A stretch of 20,279 bases of DNA from a virus (IMGVR_UViG_3300043395_001531:1-20279), one strand, 5' to 3'; counted from the first letter of the stretch, positions 1-5,893 are shown. The notes: generated by a model from the sequence alone, not told the origin. Numbers and translations: made by a program.

Positions 1-109
1 ATGAAGGGGTTGTGCATTCTACTCCACCATTTACATAAGTGTAAATAGCATTGTCTGTTAGGTAGGCACCATCTCCCTGGTCCTTACCTGTGTTTAGAGG
101 TTTATCCAT
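1..109 (-). CDS. Hypothetical protein, N-terminal part only (runs off left edge)
   Basis: An open leftward frame begins at ATG 109-107 and continues through the window edge with no stop, giving 36 residues that begin MDKPLNTGKDQGDGAYLTDN. Its start overlaps the stop of the upstream 81-aa gene by eight bases (ATGGATAA), the compact coupling seen elsewhere in this leftward gene block. No domain can be recognised from so short a piece. The real protein extends left of the window. Confidence 0.5.
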   Translation of the reverse strand, partial: MDKPLNTGKDQGDGAYLTDNAIYTYVNGGVECTTPS

Positions 110-347
110 CTTTTTTATTGATTGGTACTTTTTCTATAACTTGTGCCGCAATAATAATAAATAGCTTTTTCAATGCTGCTTTTAGTTGCTCATCAAAATC
201 ATCCTGGTCAGCAATAGGTGCTAAGTTTTTGTCATAGTATGCTTCTGAACCTTCTTTAACAATCTCATCAACACTGCTGAGACATATCAAAAAATACAGC
301 TCTTTCAAAGCTTCAAGAATATTGGGTTCTTTCTTTTCTTCTTCCAT
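102..347 (-). CDS. Hypothetical acidic/helical 81-aa phage protein
   Basis: The 81-aa product begins MEEEKKEPNILEALKELYFL. It is mostly charged helix-forming sequence with a short hydrophobic stretch (LFIIIAAQVI) near residues 62-71. No catalytic motif or known family is recognised. It lies 13 bp downstream of the 117-aa gene ending at 361 and overlaps the next gene at its 3' end, so it is probably co-transcribed leftwards. The ATG at 347 follows an A/T-rich leader with no Shine-Dalgarno sequence. Function unknown. Confidence 0.6.
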   Translation of the reverse strand: MEEEKKEPNILEALKELYFLICLSSVDEIVKEGSEAYYDKNLAPIADQDDFDEQLKAALKKLFIIIAAQVIEKVPINKKDG

Positions 348-360
348 GGTGTTTGGAGAA

Positions 361-714
361 TTAAATTAGCTTTATACAATGAGCAAACTGTGCAAGTTCC
401 AACTGACTATCGTTGAAACCATTGATAAGATCCAGAATACCTACTTTAAGAATGATTTCATAGTTTTCCATACCATCGTACTCTGTGATTTCAAAGTCAA
501 GATCTTCAGGAATGATAACAATTTCAAGTTCAGCATTAAAACCATCAGCTTTTTCACCAAGGGTTTCTACTACTTGAACAAGAAATGGGTCATCTCTGTC
601 AATGTCATAGGAGTAAGCTAGACTCTTCTCAGAAAGAGAGTTGTACAAATTAAGTCCTTCTTCTGAAAGACCAAAACCACCATAGCAGCGGTTGATTACA
701 AATTTTTTTGTCAT
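361..714 (-). CDS. Conserved phage hypothetical protein (VINRCYGGFGLSEE type)
   Basis: I choose the ATG at 714, giving 117 aa (MTKKFVINRCYGGFGLSEEG), over the upstream in-frame ATG at 738. The sequence before 714 ends TTCAAATG, matching the TCAAATG start context of the leftward genes starting at 3360, 4054, 4407 and 4929. The opening motif VINRCYGGFGLSEE and the later IPEDLDFEITEYDGMENYE segment resemble a phage protein of unknown function that I have seen widely in tailed phages. No enzymatic motif is evident. It heads the leftmost small gene block, immediately downstream of the structured gene-free region 739-1465. Confidence 0.75.
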   Translation of the reverse strand: MTKKFVINRCYGGFGLSEEGLNLYNSLSEKSLAYSYDIDRDDPFLVQVVETLGEKADGFNAELEIVIIPEDLDFEITEYDGMENYEIILKVGILDLINGFNDSQLELAQFAHCIKLI

Positions 715-738
715 TTGAAAAAATTTTGGGTTAGACAT

Positions 739-1465
739 AAACTCAAAAGCATAGAGTTCTGGAGACGCTAGGGTCCCTGCAATAGATATTCTAGGTACAT
801 CCAGAACTCACAGCTTTATGTAATGTCAAGGTTGTAGTACTTGACTCCTTCTGCTATGTTGACATGAACCATCATTCAACCATTGAATCCAGAAACCTAC
901 GTTCTGGAGTGCAAAAGACTAGCAGGCTTCACTGACTGTACAGTACTAAGGATAAGGTTCTCCTATACTGCAAAGTAGATCTTACTCTTTAAGATCGTTT
1001 CCCCCTGCTATGTTATCTTCAATGTAATTGTGTCAAAGGAATCCCTCTGCACTCAGTTGTACTTATATCATAGTAATAAGGGATAACCCATGATATAATT
1101 CTTTTTATAGTTACTACATTGCCTTATGTAATAGTAACAAATACTTGCTTCCTTCCACACTGTTTGAAAGTGCTTCGGTAGTTCAAAATAGGTGCTCAAC
1201 AGCTCAACTCCTACAATAAAAAACTACAATTCGAGTATTAGAATAGTACAACTGTTCACCCTTGGGAGAATGATTAACATGGTGACTCGCAATATTATAT
1301 CTTTACCAATAAAGGATTATCCAGATATAACAATAGTCAATTAATCATTGTGGTTTTACATCTTACACTTATATAACCATTTCCACTCAGCTGTGGGGTT
1401 AGATTGTTATGGTAGTAAGAAGTCTTTTACCCACCCTAAGGGTTAGTACATTGGGAACTTTTATC
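739..1465. other. Gene-free region dense in inverted repeats (possible structured RNA)
   Basis: About 730 bp with no credible ORF on either strand. By eye it holds many perfect or near-perfect stems: 754-763 with 800-809 (10 bp); 823-829 with 859-865 (7 bp) or, mutually exclusively, 825-830 with 840-845; 888-894 with 902-908 (7 bp); 978-984 with 990-996 (7 bp, 5-nt loop); 1063-1071 with 1090-1098 (9 bp) enclosing GGG-ATAA-CCC; 1110-1116 with 1132-1138; 1163-1168 with 1182-1187 around a C(TTCG)G loop; 1269-1277 with 1341-1349 (9 bp) enclosing 1295-1302 with 1323-1330 (8 bp); and 1374-1378 with 1397-1401 stacked on 1383-1386 with 1393-1396. TTCTGGA/TCCAGAA recurs in two of the stems. No tRNA fits. 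It could be one or more noncoding RNAs or a leader of the leftward genes. Confidence 0.5.
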
Positions 1466-1708
1466 TTAATCTGCATAGTGGTCAACGACCTGCTGGAGTT
1501 CATCATCATTTAATCTGAACCTATCAGCTGCATCAAGAATCGCGGTGGTGATACACTCATCAGTAACATCATCATATATAAGACCTAAAGAATCTATATA
1601 GGAGATAGTATAACTGACTTTGTTGACAGTATTATTGTGTGTCCATTCGTAAGGACTAGTGTAACTAAGAAGTGTTATTAGTCCTGTGAGAAGTAGTATT
1701 TTAGCCAT
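1466..1708 (-). CDS. Small putative secreted or membrane-anchored protein, 80 aa
   Basis: The product starts MAKILLLTGLITLLSYTSPY, a short basic start followed by a hydrophobic core of about 14 residues, consistent with a signal peptide or a single membrane segment. The remaining 60 residues are polar and acidic (DDVTDECITTAILDAADRF), ending VVDHYAD. No family is recognised. It stands alone between two gene-free regions (739-1465 and 1709-2124). The ATG at 1708 is the only sensible start because the hydrophobic segment begins directly there. Export is an inference from the N-terminus only. Confidence 0.6.
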   Translation of the reverse strand: MAKILLLTGLITLLSYTSPYEWTHNNTVNKVSYTISYIDSLGLIYDDVTDECITTAILDAADRFRLNDDELQQVVDHYAD

Positions 1709-1823
1709 CTAGTGACAATTTTTGGGGTTAATGTACTGTGTTTTAGGGAGTTATGTGTGTTTAGGAGGGGTTTTAACCACCCACAAACACACTCTCTTAC
1801 ATATGTTTCACAACGTAAAAACT

Positions 1824-1843
1824 ATTGTTTCACGTGGAACAAT
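1824..1843. promoter_or_regulatory. parS-like ParB-binding palindrome
   Basis: The 16-mer TGTTTCACGTGGAACA (1826-1841) fits the bacterial chromosomal parS consensus TGTTNCACGTGNAACA. It is one base from the B. subtilis form TGTTTCACGTGAAACA. The symmetry extends to 20 bp (ATTGTT.CACGTG.AACAAT) with one non-complementary pair. A second half site, TGTTTCAC, lies at 1804-1811, exactly 22 bp (about two helical turns) upstream in the same orientation. No parB gene lies in the window, so the binder would be host ParB or a phage protein encoded elsewhere. Confidence 0.6.
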
Positions 1844-2061
1844 ATGTTAACAACTGTTAAAATTAGTACAACTACAGAACAAAAAACAAGTACAAAGTGC
1901 GGTTTGTCCATCGGTGGAATACCAGTGTTTACTGGGTTTTTGCATTTTTGCACCTGTTTTTTGTTGAGTAGAGGGTTGAGTACAGAAAGAATTGTGGTTG
2001 CACTTCAGGTATTATAATGTGCATTAGTTGTGGTGAACTGAGAAGAGTAACGCTTGCGCTG

Positions 2062-2106
2062 AAAAAACTAATAGATAGGGTGTATCTGGAGTTAGACACA
2101 CCCTAT
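2062..2106 (-). terminator. Rho-independent terminator of the 2125-2640 gene
   Basis: On the minus strand a 9-bp stem, ATAGGGTGT/ACACCCTAT (plus-strand arms 2075-2083 and 2098-2106), lies about 20 bases after the stop of the leftward gene. It is followed a few bases later by a run of six T (plus-strand A-run 2063-2068). Position and orientation fit termination of that gene. Confidence 0.65.
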
Positions 2107-2124
2107 TACTATCAGTTCAGGGGA

Positions 2125-2640
2125 TTAGTTACCCCCTGGCAGACCCGCTGCATTCGCTGCAACGCTGTCACGCCACGCTTTCACCTCATCCTGGTTGTCA
2201 TGCTCTATCTTGCTATCAACCGCAGTACCCATTCTATCATAGAATGCATAGCGGATGATTCTCTCACCACCACATAACAATTCAGGACCATCTTCACCCG
2301 CACGCTTTACAGAGTTCTCATAGTCCCCTGTCTTGCTGTTGGTGATTGCCTTCGCAACATGTGCAGGCATATCTGATTCCAGATACTCCTGAACACACAC
2401 TCTACCTGGTAATGACAAGTCGCCATCCTTGTCCTTACTAGCAGTAGCTACCACCTTCATTAGCAACGCAGTCTCACCCCTTACAAGAGTTGAACGCTTC
2501 TTCTCGCGCATCCACCCGTTAGTGGTATACTCGATTGTACTTTGGTACACTTGCATGTACCCATTCTTGCCACCATTTGTAGCAAAGGCAGTTACACAGC
2601 TCCCAGCTGCATTAACCGCAATTTTAACTGATTCTTGCAT
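2125..2640 (-). CDS. Hypothetical phage protein, GC-richer paralogue of the 2896-3360 gene
   Basis: 171 aa from ATG 2640 (MQESVKIAVNAAG). An in-frame TTG at 2670 would add 10 residues but is the weaker start. It aligns along most of its length with the product of 2896-3360: GYMQVYQSTIEYT with GYIILEQSQIDYS, GRVCVQEYLES with GRIVVREYLES, YENSVKRAGEDGPEL with YESSIKKTAKDGIEL, and EHDNQDEVKAWR with DHDNNDEVKEWR. Function is unknown. The coding sequence is visibly richer in G and C than its neighbours, especially the 3' part (AANAAGLPGGN), and it has its own terminator and an upstream repeat pair. This suggests a separate history from its paralogue rather than a recent tandem copy. Confidence 0.75.
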   Translation of the reverse strand: MQESVKIAVNAAGSCVTAFATNGGKNGYMQVYQSTIEYTTNGWMREKKRSTLVRGETALLMKVVATASKDKDGDLSLPGRVCVQEYLESDMPAHVAKAITNSKTGDYENSVKRAGEDGPELLCGGERIIRYAFYDRMGTAVDSKIEHDNQDEVKAWRDSVAANAAGLPGGN

Positions 2641-2729
2641 AGTTAATATAGATTTATAATGCTGAATCAAATGGGAGGTGGAATTTGGTTTGTGTATAAT
2701 TTTGTTGGACGTTGGGTTGTGTAGCGTTA

Positions 2730-2803
2730 TGAACTGCGCATTATACTTACTATGGACATAATGTAAAAATTAGTGTTGAACTGCGCATTACACACACTAC
2801 GGT
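2730..2803. repeat. Direct repeat pair upstream of the 2125-2640 gene
   Basis: TGAACTGCGCATTA occurs at 2730-2743 and 2777-2790, 47 bp apart in the same orientation. The similarity continues after the core (TACTTACTATGG versus CACACACTACGG). The copies lie 90-165 bp upstream of the leftward ATG at 2640, so they could be operators or part of its promoter region. No TAnnTTTG match was found nearby. Confidence 0.5.
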
Positions 2804-2805
2804 AA

Positions 2806-2842
2806 AACCTGAAAAGAAAGAACTAATAATTCCTTTCAGGTT
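2806..2842 (-). terminator. Hairpin, second of a tandem pair after the 2896-3360 gene
   Basis: Arms AACCTGAAA (2806-2814) and TTTCAGGTT (2834-2842) form a perfect 9-bp stem. Read leftwards, it is followed by TTACC rather than a long T-run, so termination strength is uncertain. It may instead be part of the leader of the gene starting at 2640. Confidence 0.4.
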
Positions 2843-2846
2843 AATT

Positions 2847-2883
2847 AAATGACAGATCCCTATATAATAGAGACCTGTCATTT
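2847..2883 (-). terminator. Hairpin directly downstream of the 2896-3360 gene
   Basis: Arms AAATGACAG (2847-2855) and CTGTCATTT (2875-2883) form a 9-bp stem that extends with partial pairing inside the loop and outside on the A/T-rich flanks. It begins 12 bases after the leftward stop at 2896-2898, the expected place for a terminator, though the T-run is short. Confidence 0.5.
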
Positions 2884-2895
2884 TAATAGTGGAGA

Positions 2896-3360
2896 TTATT
2901 TGTTTGATCTCCATTCTTTTACTTCATCATTATTATCATGGTCTATAAACCTGTCTTCCACCAATCCAGTTGGATCATAGGTTGAGAATCTAAAGATTAA
3001 CTCACCATCCCTAGTGAGTTCTATTCCATCCTTAGCAGTCTTCTTGATTGAGGACTCATAGTTCTTCTCATTCTCCAGATACTTTTGGATTTCTAGAGGT
3101 ATTATATCACCATCCTCAATCTCACTCTCTAGATACTCCCTTACCACTATCCTTCCTCTGAGAGGTGTGTTGATAATCTGTTCAAGCAACTCAATGTTTG
3201 CTTTCAGGGTGCAGGTTCTGATTTCTGCATTTGCCCACCCCATAGAGTAGTCTATCTGACTCTGTTCTAGGATGATATAACCCTTTCCAGGTTTATTCTT
3301 GAATGGGTTAATCTTTTCTTGTGTTTCTGCGTTAACGCGGATTGTGATTTGATTTTTCAT
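2896..3360 (-). CDS. Hypothetical phage protein, paralogue of the 2125-2640 gene
   Basis: 154 aa beginning MKNQITIRVNAETQEKINPF. Shared blocks with the 171-aa neighbour are the central GRIVVREYLES motif (about residues 89-99), the YESSIKKTAKDGIEL block and the C-terminal FIDHDNNDEVKEWR. Charged residues and the DHDNxDEVKxWR ending are the best conserved parts, so the C-terminus is probably functionally important. No known fold is recognised. Base composition is A/T-rich like the rest of the arm, unlike its paralogue. The start lies in a TCAAATG context shared with the genes starting at 4054, 4407 and 4929. Two hairpins follow the stop. Confidence 0.75.
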   Translation of the reverse strand: MKNQITIRVNAETQEKINPFKNKPGKGYIILEQSQIDYSMGWANAEIRTCTLKANIELLEQIINTPLRGRIVVREYLESEIEDGDIIPLEIQKYLENEKNYESSIKKTAKDGIELTRDGELIFRFSTYDPTGLVEDRFIDHDNNDEVKEWRSNK

Positions 3361-3409
3361 TTGACTTTATTTATTTAATTATTGATTTTTTACTTGGTGA
3401 TGGAATTTA
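3361..3409 (-). repeat. Repeated intergenic spacer and start-context element, copy 1
   Basis: The spacer between the stop of the 3407-4054 gene and the ATG at 3360 nearly repeats the spacer at 4055-4104. On the minus strand both read TAAATTCCA, a C-rich patch, AAAAATCAATAATTA, a run of AAATAAA and TCAAATG. A looser copy lies at 4408-4455. The start-proximal part probably acts as the ribosome-loading region in place of a Shine-Dalgarno sequence. Confidence 0.5.
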
Positions 3410-4054
3410 AAATGGTAAGTTATAAAAGCTAATGTAGTGATTTGGCTCTGTTTCAGCACATGCTACACTATAATGGACAAACTTAAATTTTACATCAAGG
3501 GATGATCTTGAGTAATCATAATTGCTATCTATGTTACAAATATCATATTTAGTCATATCAAATCCTTTTTTCCTCATATACTCGTAAATATGACTATATA
3601 CACTGAACGTATCTCCATCAATTCTATCATCACTTACACAATTGTCTCCATAGAAACGATCATTGCGGACTGCCATTTTAAAGTCATCAAGTTCAGCAGT
3701 TGCTTTACCTGTTTTTAACCATGCATCCTCAAGTCTTTCCTTTAATTTTTCTATCTGATCTTGAAGATTGCTAATTATAGGATTAGCAGAATACTCATAA
3801 TGATTCTTAAAGTTTCTGAGATCTGTCAATTCATCTAGGACATCACTTGCCCTAAATACTTCATCCCATGGATAGTATTTTCTGTATTGGTCATGAAATC
3901 CACCTATGTAGACTTCACCTACCACTGTAAATTTACAGCCAGCATCGTAAGGTTTGCTGATTAACACTACGTCACCTGGCATTGCAGGTTTTCTTTTCTT
4001 CACTAGTTTTCCATTAAGGTAATAGTACCATGGGTTGTTTCTTTTCTTTTCCAT
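3407..4054 (-). CDS. Hypothetical protein with a central coiled coil, 215 aa
   Basis: The product starts MEKKRNNPWYYYLNGKLVKK. Residues about 25-70 are rich in beta-forming segments (PGDVVLISKPYDAGCKFTVVGEVYIGGF), suggesting a small barrel-like domain. Residues about 95-125 (ISNLQDQIEKLKERLEDAWL) look like a coiled coil. The C-terminal 80 residues are Tyr/Asp-rich (SNYDYSRSSLDVKFKFVHYS). I do not recognise the family. The gene sits in a leftward run whose intergenic spacers are near-copies of one another, implying co-expression with its neighbours. Confidence 0.7.
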   Translation of the reverse strand: MEKKRNNPWYYYLNGKLVKKRKPAMPGDVVLISKPYDAGCKFTVVGEVYIGGFHDQYRKYYPWDEVFRASDVLDELTDLRNFKNHYEYSANPIISNLQDQIEKLKERLEDAWLKTGKATAELDDFKMAVRNDRFYGDNCVSDDRIDGDTFSVYSHIYEYMRKKGFDMTKYDICNIDSNYDYSRSSLDVKFKFVHYSVACAETEPNHYISFYNLPF

Positions 4055-4104
4055 TTGATTTGTTTATTTATTAATTATTGATTTTTACGGGGTGTTGGAA
4101 TTTA
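4055..4104 (-). repeat. Repeated intergenic spacer and start-context element, copy 2
   Basis: Nearly the same sequence as 3361-3409, including the plus-strand blocks AATTATTGATTTTTAC and TGGAATTTAA and the TCAAATG start context on the minus strand. Copy 3 at 4408-4455 keeps the AATCAAATG end and a CCACCACC patch, but the middle has drifted. Confidence 0.5.
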
Positions 4105-4407
4105 ATGATTTGACCAGTCAATGTACTGAGCAACTGTAGGAGGGATTTCAATGAATCCCCTCCCAGTTATCATATAGCAAATTTGTTCATCTAAGTCAAT
4201 GATTATATCACCAACAGATGTACTCCTTTTATTTAAGTCAGCGTATGATTTGTTAAAATCATTTTGACATCCTCTAAATGCATGTGGCAATGATTTAGCT
4301 TCAATGTCATAAATGACTTCATATTCATACAAACCTCTTTTGAGGTCATGGTTTAATGCACCACCTACAGGGTGCATGATTCTAAATAATTTTTTGATTT
4401 GTTTCAT
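4102..4407 (-). CDS. Conserved phage hypothetical protein (SVGDII motif), 101 aa
   Basis: The 101-aa product begins MKQIKKLFRIMHPVGGALNH. Near residues 61-90 it contains STSVGDIIIDLDEQICYMITGRGFIEI. This pattern (ST/LSVGD-I/V-I, then a Tyr and GF) recurs in short uncharacterised proteins of many tailed phages. That is a memory-based resemblance, not a search result. No catalytic residues stand out. The stop lies in a repeated intergenic element, and the gene probably belongs to the same transcript as its neighbours. Confidence 0.7.
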   Translation of the reverse strand: MKQIKKLFRIMHPVGGALNHDLKRGLYEYEVIYDIEAKSLPHAFRGCQNDFNKSYADLNKRSTSVGDIIIDLDEQICYMITGRGFIEIPPTVAQYIDWSNH

Positions 4408-4452
4408 TTGATTATTTATTAATGATTATTTGATTTTAAAGGTGGTGGACTG

Positions 4453-4929
4453 TTATTTGTTTACCGTGTGTCTAATGATTGTTGATTTGATTTCTTCCTC
4501 AAGGATGTCAAGTTCATTCTTTTTACCCTCAGTATACATCTTGGTGAGTGCATCAGTACCCCCAACTCTACGTATGAGTCTATCAGCTACTGTTCCTTCA
4601 TACATCATATCATACCAAGCTTGCATGACTGAAGGATATGCACACACTGTAAATGCTAGTTCATAATTGTAATACTCATTTAGGTGAATGCATTCTAGAT
4701 CTTTCACCATTTCTCTGACTTGATCTCTCTTATCAGAGTGACTAGATCCGCTAGACAATACAAACCCTTGGACCATATATTCCTTGGGTTCTGTGTCAAA
4801 CTGTCCTACAGCTTTCACTGTAGTGTCTGATAGGAATGATAGTTTAATCTCTTTGCCTAGTAATAGGGTAAGACGTGATGCAAGGATGCTAACTTCATCC
4901 TGCCATTTATAACCTAAGTAGTTATTCAT
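4453..4929 (-). CDS. Hypothetical protein, 158 aa
   Basis: The product starts MNNYLGYKWQDEVSILASRL and is a mixed alpha/beta soluble protein with no signal peptide or membrane segment. The C-terminal 40 residues (TKMYTEGKKNELDILEEEIK) are strongly helical. No motif was recognised. The ATG at 4929 follows AAATCAA, the start context shared with the genes at 3360, 4054 and 4407. Function unknown. Confidence 0.7.
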   Translation of the reverse strand: MNNYLGYKWQDEVSILASRLTLLLGKEIKLSFLSDTTVKAVGQFDTEPKEYMVQGFVLSSGSSHSDKRDQVREMVKDLECIHLNEYYNYELAFTVCAYPSVMQAWYDMMYEGTVADRLIRRVGGTDALTKMYTEGKKNELDILEEEIKSTIIRHTVNK

Positions 4930-4952
4930 TTGATTTGTTTTTAATTGTTATT

Positions 4953-5270
4953 TTACCTGTTTACTTCATACCAGCTACGTGCTGTATAATTATTTTGCAA
5001 ATACTTGATGATGGGCATGATATACTGCAATTCATCTTCCCAGATATCATTTGTCCAATAGTAATTGCTAACGCTATTCTCTCCATTCTCAAGGGTTTTC
5101 CCCATAGCTAGTTGAAATCCTATTGTATCATGCCAGTTAAATACCCCACCTCCCCAGTGTACAGGATCAATAGGTATGTTTAGGACTTTTTCACAGATGA
5201 GTTCATCTATGTTGATTAGAGACACAGCTTCATTTGTCTCTTTGCTGATTAATTTGAAACAGTTTGGCAT
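4953..5270 (-). CDS. Conserved phage hypothetical protein (MPNCFKL type), 105 aa
   Basis: The product starts MPNCFKLISKETNEAVSLIN, followed by IDELICEKVLNIPIDP, a WHDTIGFQLAMG segment near residues 46-57 and a Tyr/Trp-rich end. The N-terminal C-F-K-L pattern, the IDEXIC segment and W-x-D-x-IGF-x-LA-x-G correspond to a small family of unknown function that I recall from many phages. No active site is known to me. The gene is 15 bp downstream of the Csx16/Csx20-like gene and 23 bp upstream of the 158-aa gene. Confidence 0.7.
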   Translation of the reverse strand: MPNCFKLISKETNEAVSLINIDELICEKVLNIPIDPVHWGGGVFNWHDTIGFQLAMGKTLENGENSVSNYYWTNDIWEDELQYIMPIIKYLQNNYTARSWYEVNR

Positions 5271-5285
5271 ATTGTTATTGTTTAT

Positions 5286-5690
5286 TTAGATTGACATAAA
5301 TTTTACATGCTTAAACTCTGAGACTTTCGTCACTGATCCATCAGGATTATGTTTATCTACAGAAACCCTCTCAGAGTGACTGTATACTAATTCAATATTT
5401 GAATTTCCTAATTGCCTTTCTATTGCTAAGTTCATACCTAGCAGAACTTGAAATGGTTGTGAACCTGCTGGTTGTACAATCCACTTTAGACTGTTTTGTT
5501 TGAACCAATCTATTAGTTCAAATGCTGCAATTGATAACTCTCGTTCATTATCAGCACTCTGACAGATTTTATCAAAGAGTTCGCTGTTTAGACTTTTTAA
5601 GTAAGCAATCTTTGAAATGCCACCAGCTAATAGCTGTTGTTTTTGAACCTCTGTTGGGGTGTGAGGAGAACACCATACAAATATTTCCAT
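5286..5690 (-). CDS. Csx16/Csx20-like protein, candidate cyclic-oligoadenylate ring nuclease
   Basis: 134 aa beginning MEIFVWCSPHTPTEVQKQQL. The layout matches what I recall of the CRISPR-associated Csx15/Csx16/Csx20 group: an N-terminal strand followed by S8-x-H10-T-x-T13-x2-Q16; a YLKSLNSEL segment (30-38); IVQPAGSQPFQVLL (71-84) in place of the family's VQGdfGaty-like loop; YSHSER (103-108); an acidic turn DGSV (117-120); and the ending FKHVKF (126-131). Members of that group have been reported to degrade cyclic oligoadenylates made by type III CRISPR systems. A phage copy would therefore be a plausible anti-defence protein. No cas genes are in the window. The assignment rests on motif memory. 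Alternatively it is a phage hypothetical with the same fold and another ligand. Confidence 0.5.
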   Translation of the reverse strand: MEIFVWCSPHTPTEVQKQQLLAGGISKIAYLKSLNSELFDKICQSADNERELSIAAFELIDWFKQNSLKWIVQPAGSQPFQVLLGMNLAIERQLGNSNIELVYSHSERVSVDKHNPDGSVTKVSEFKHVKFMSI

Positions 5691-5706
5691 AGTTAATTTA
5701 ATTGTA

Positions 5707-5730
5707 GAGGTGGAGTATTGACCCCACCTC
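5707..5730 (-). terminator. Hairpin between lipoprotein gene and Csx16/Csx20-like gene
   Basis: Arms GAGGTGG (5707-5713) and CCACCTC (5724-5730) pair perfectly around a 10-nt loop. The stem lies 10 bases after the leftward stop at 5741. No T-run follows on the minus strand, so it may be a processing or attenuation hairpin rather than a full terminator. Confidence 0.4.
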
Positions 5731-5740
5731 CTGATTGATA

Positions 5741-5893
5741 TTAGTGTTTGTAACGGTTACATTTACCATAGCTTCCCTTCTGAAAGTCTAAGGTTGCCTT
5801 TTGTTTTGCTTTGTGGTAATTAGCATTTCTGCTATTACTCACGCATCCCACCATCATGATGGCAGTGATGCAGATTAGAATTAACTTTTTCAT
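5741..5893 (-). CDS. Small predicted lipoprotein, 50 aa
   Basis: A short gene starting at ATG 5893, two bases after the stop of the 61-aa membrane protein. It encodes 50 aa: MKKLILICITAIMMVGC followed by a polar, basic tail ending KCNRYKH. The MKK start, a hydrophobic core of about 12 residues and MVGC with Cys at position 17 form a convincing lipobox, so the mature protein would be a lipid-anchored peptide of about 34 residues. Its position after three small two-segment membrane proteins raises the possibility of a lysis-related outer-membrane spanin. It is short for that role and the basic tail has no coiled coil, so this remains a guess. It could equally alter the host surface. Confidence 0.65.
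   Translation of the reverse strand: MKKLILICITAIMMVGCVSNSRNANYHKAKQKATLDFQKGSYGKCNRYKH

Larger units (their letters stand above)
1709..2124. other. Gene-free region carrying parS-like site and hairpins
   Basis: 416 bp between two leftward genes. Rightward frames of 101 and 86 codons cross it, but they have low-complexity, unphage-like translations, run into the opposite-strand gene at 2125, and show no leader like other genes here. Contents: an 8-bp inverted repeat GTGTGTTT/AAACACAC at 1755-1762 and 1785-1792 around a G-rich/C-rich loop; a TGTTTCAC half site at 1804-1811; the parS-like palindrome at 1824-1843; and a terminator hairpin at 2062-2106 serving the 2125 gene. Confidence 0.6.

Noticed and set aside
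739-1465. CRISPR array or tRNA cluster
   Set aside because: The repeats are inverted stems of differing sequence with no constant repeat-spacer periodicity, and no T-arm plus acceptor pair could be assembled.
1712-2277. Rightward frames of 101 and 86 codons
   Set aside because: They cross a terminator hairpin and the parS-like site, the second overlaps a well-supported leftward gene, and the residue composition is not protein-like.
2692-2717. Rightward TAATTTTG promoter box near 2708
   Set aside because: The upstream TTTG is only nine bases away and no rightward gene follows.
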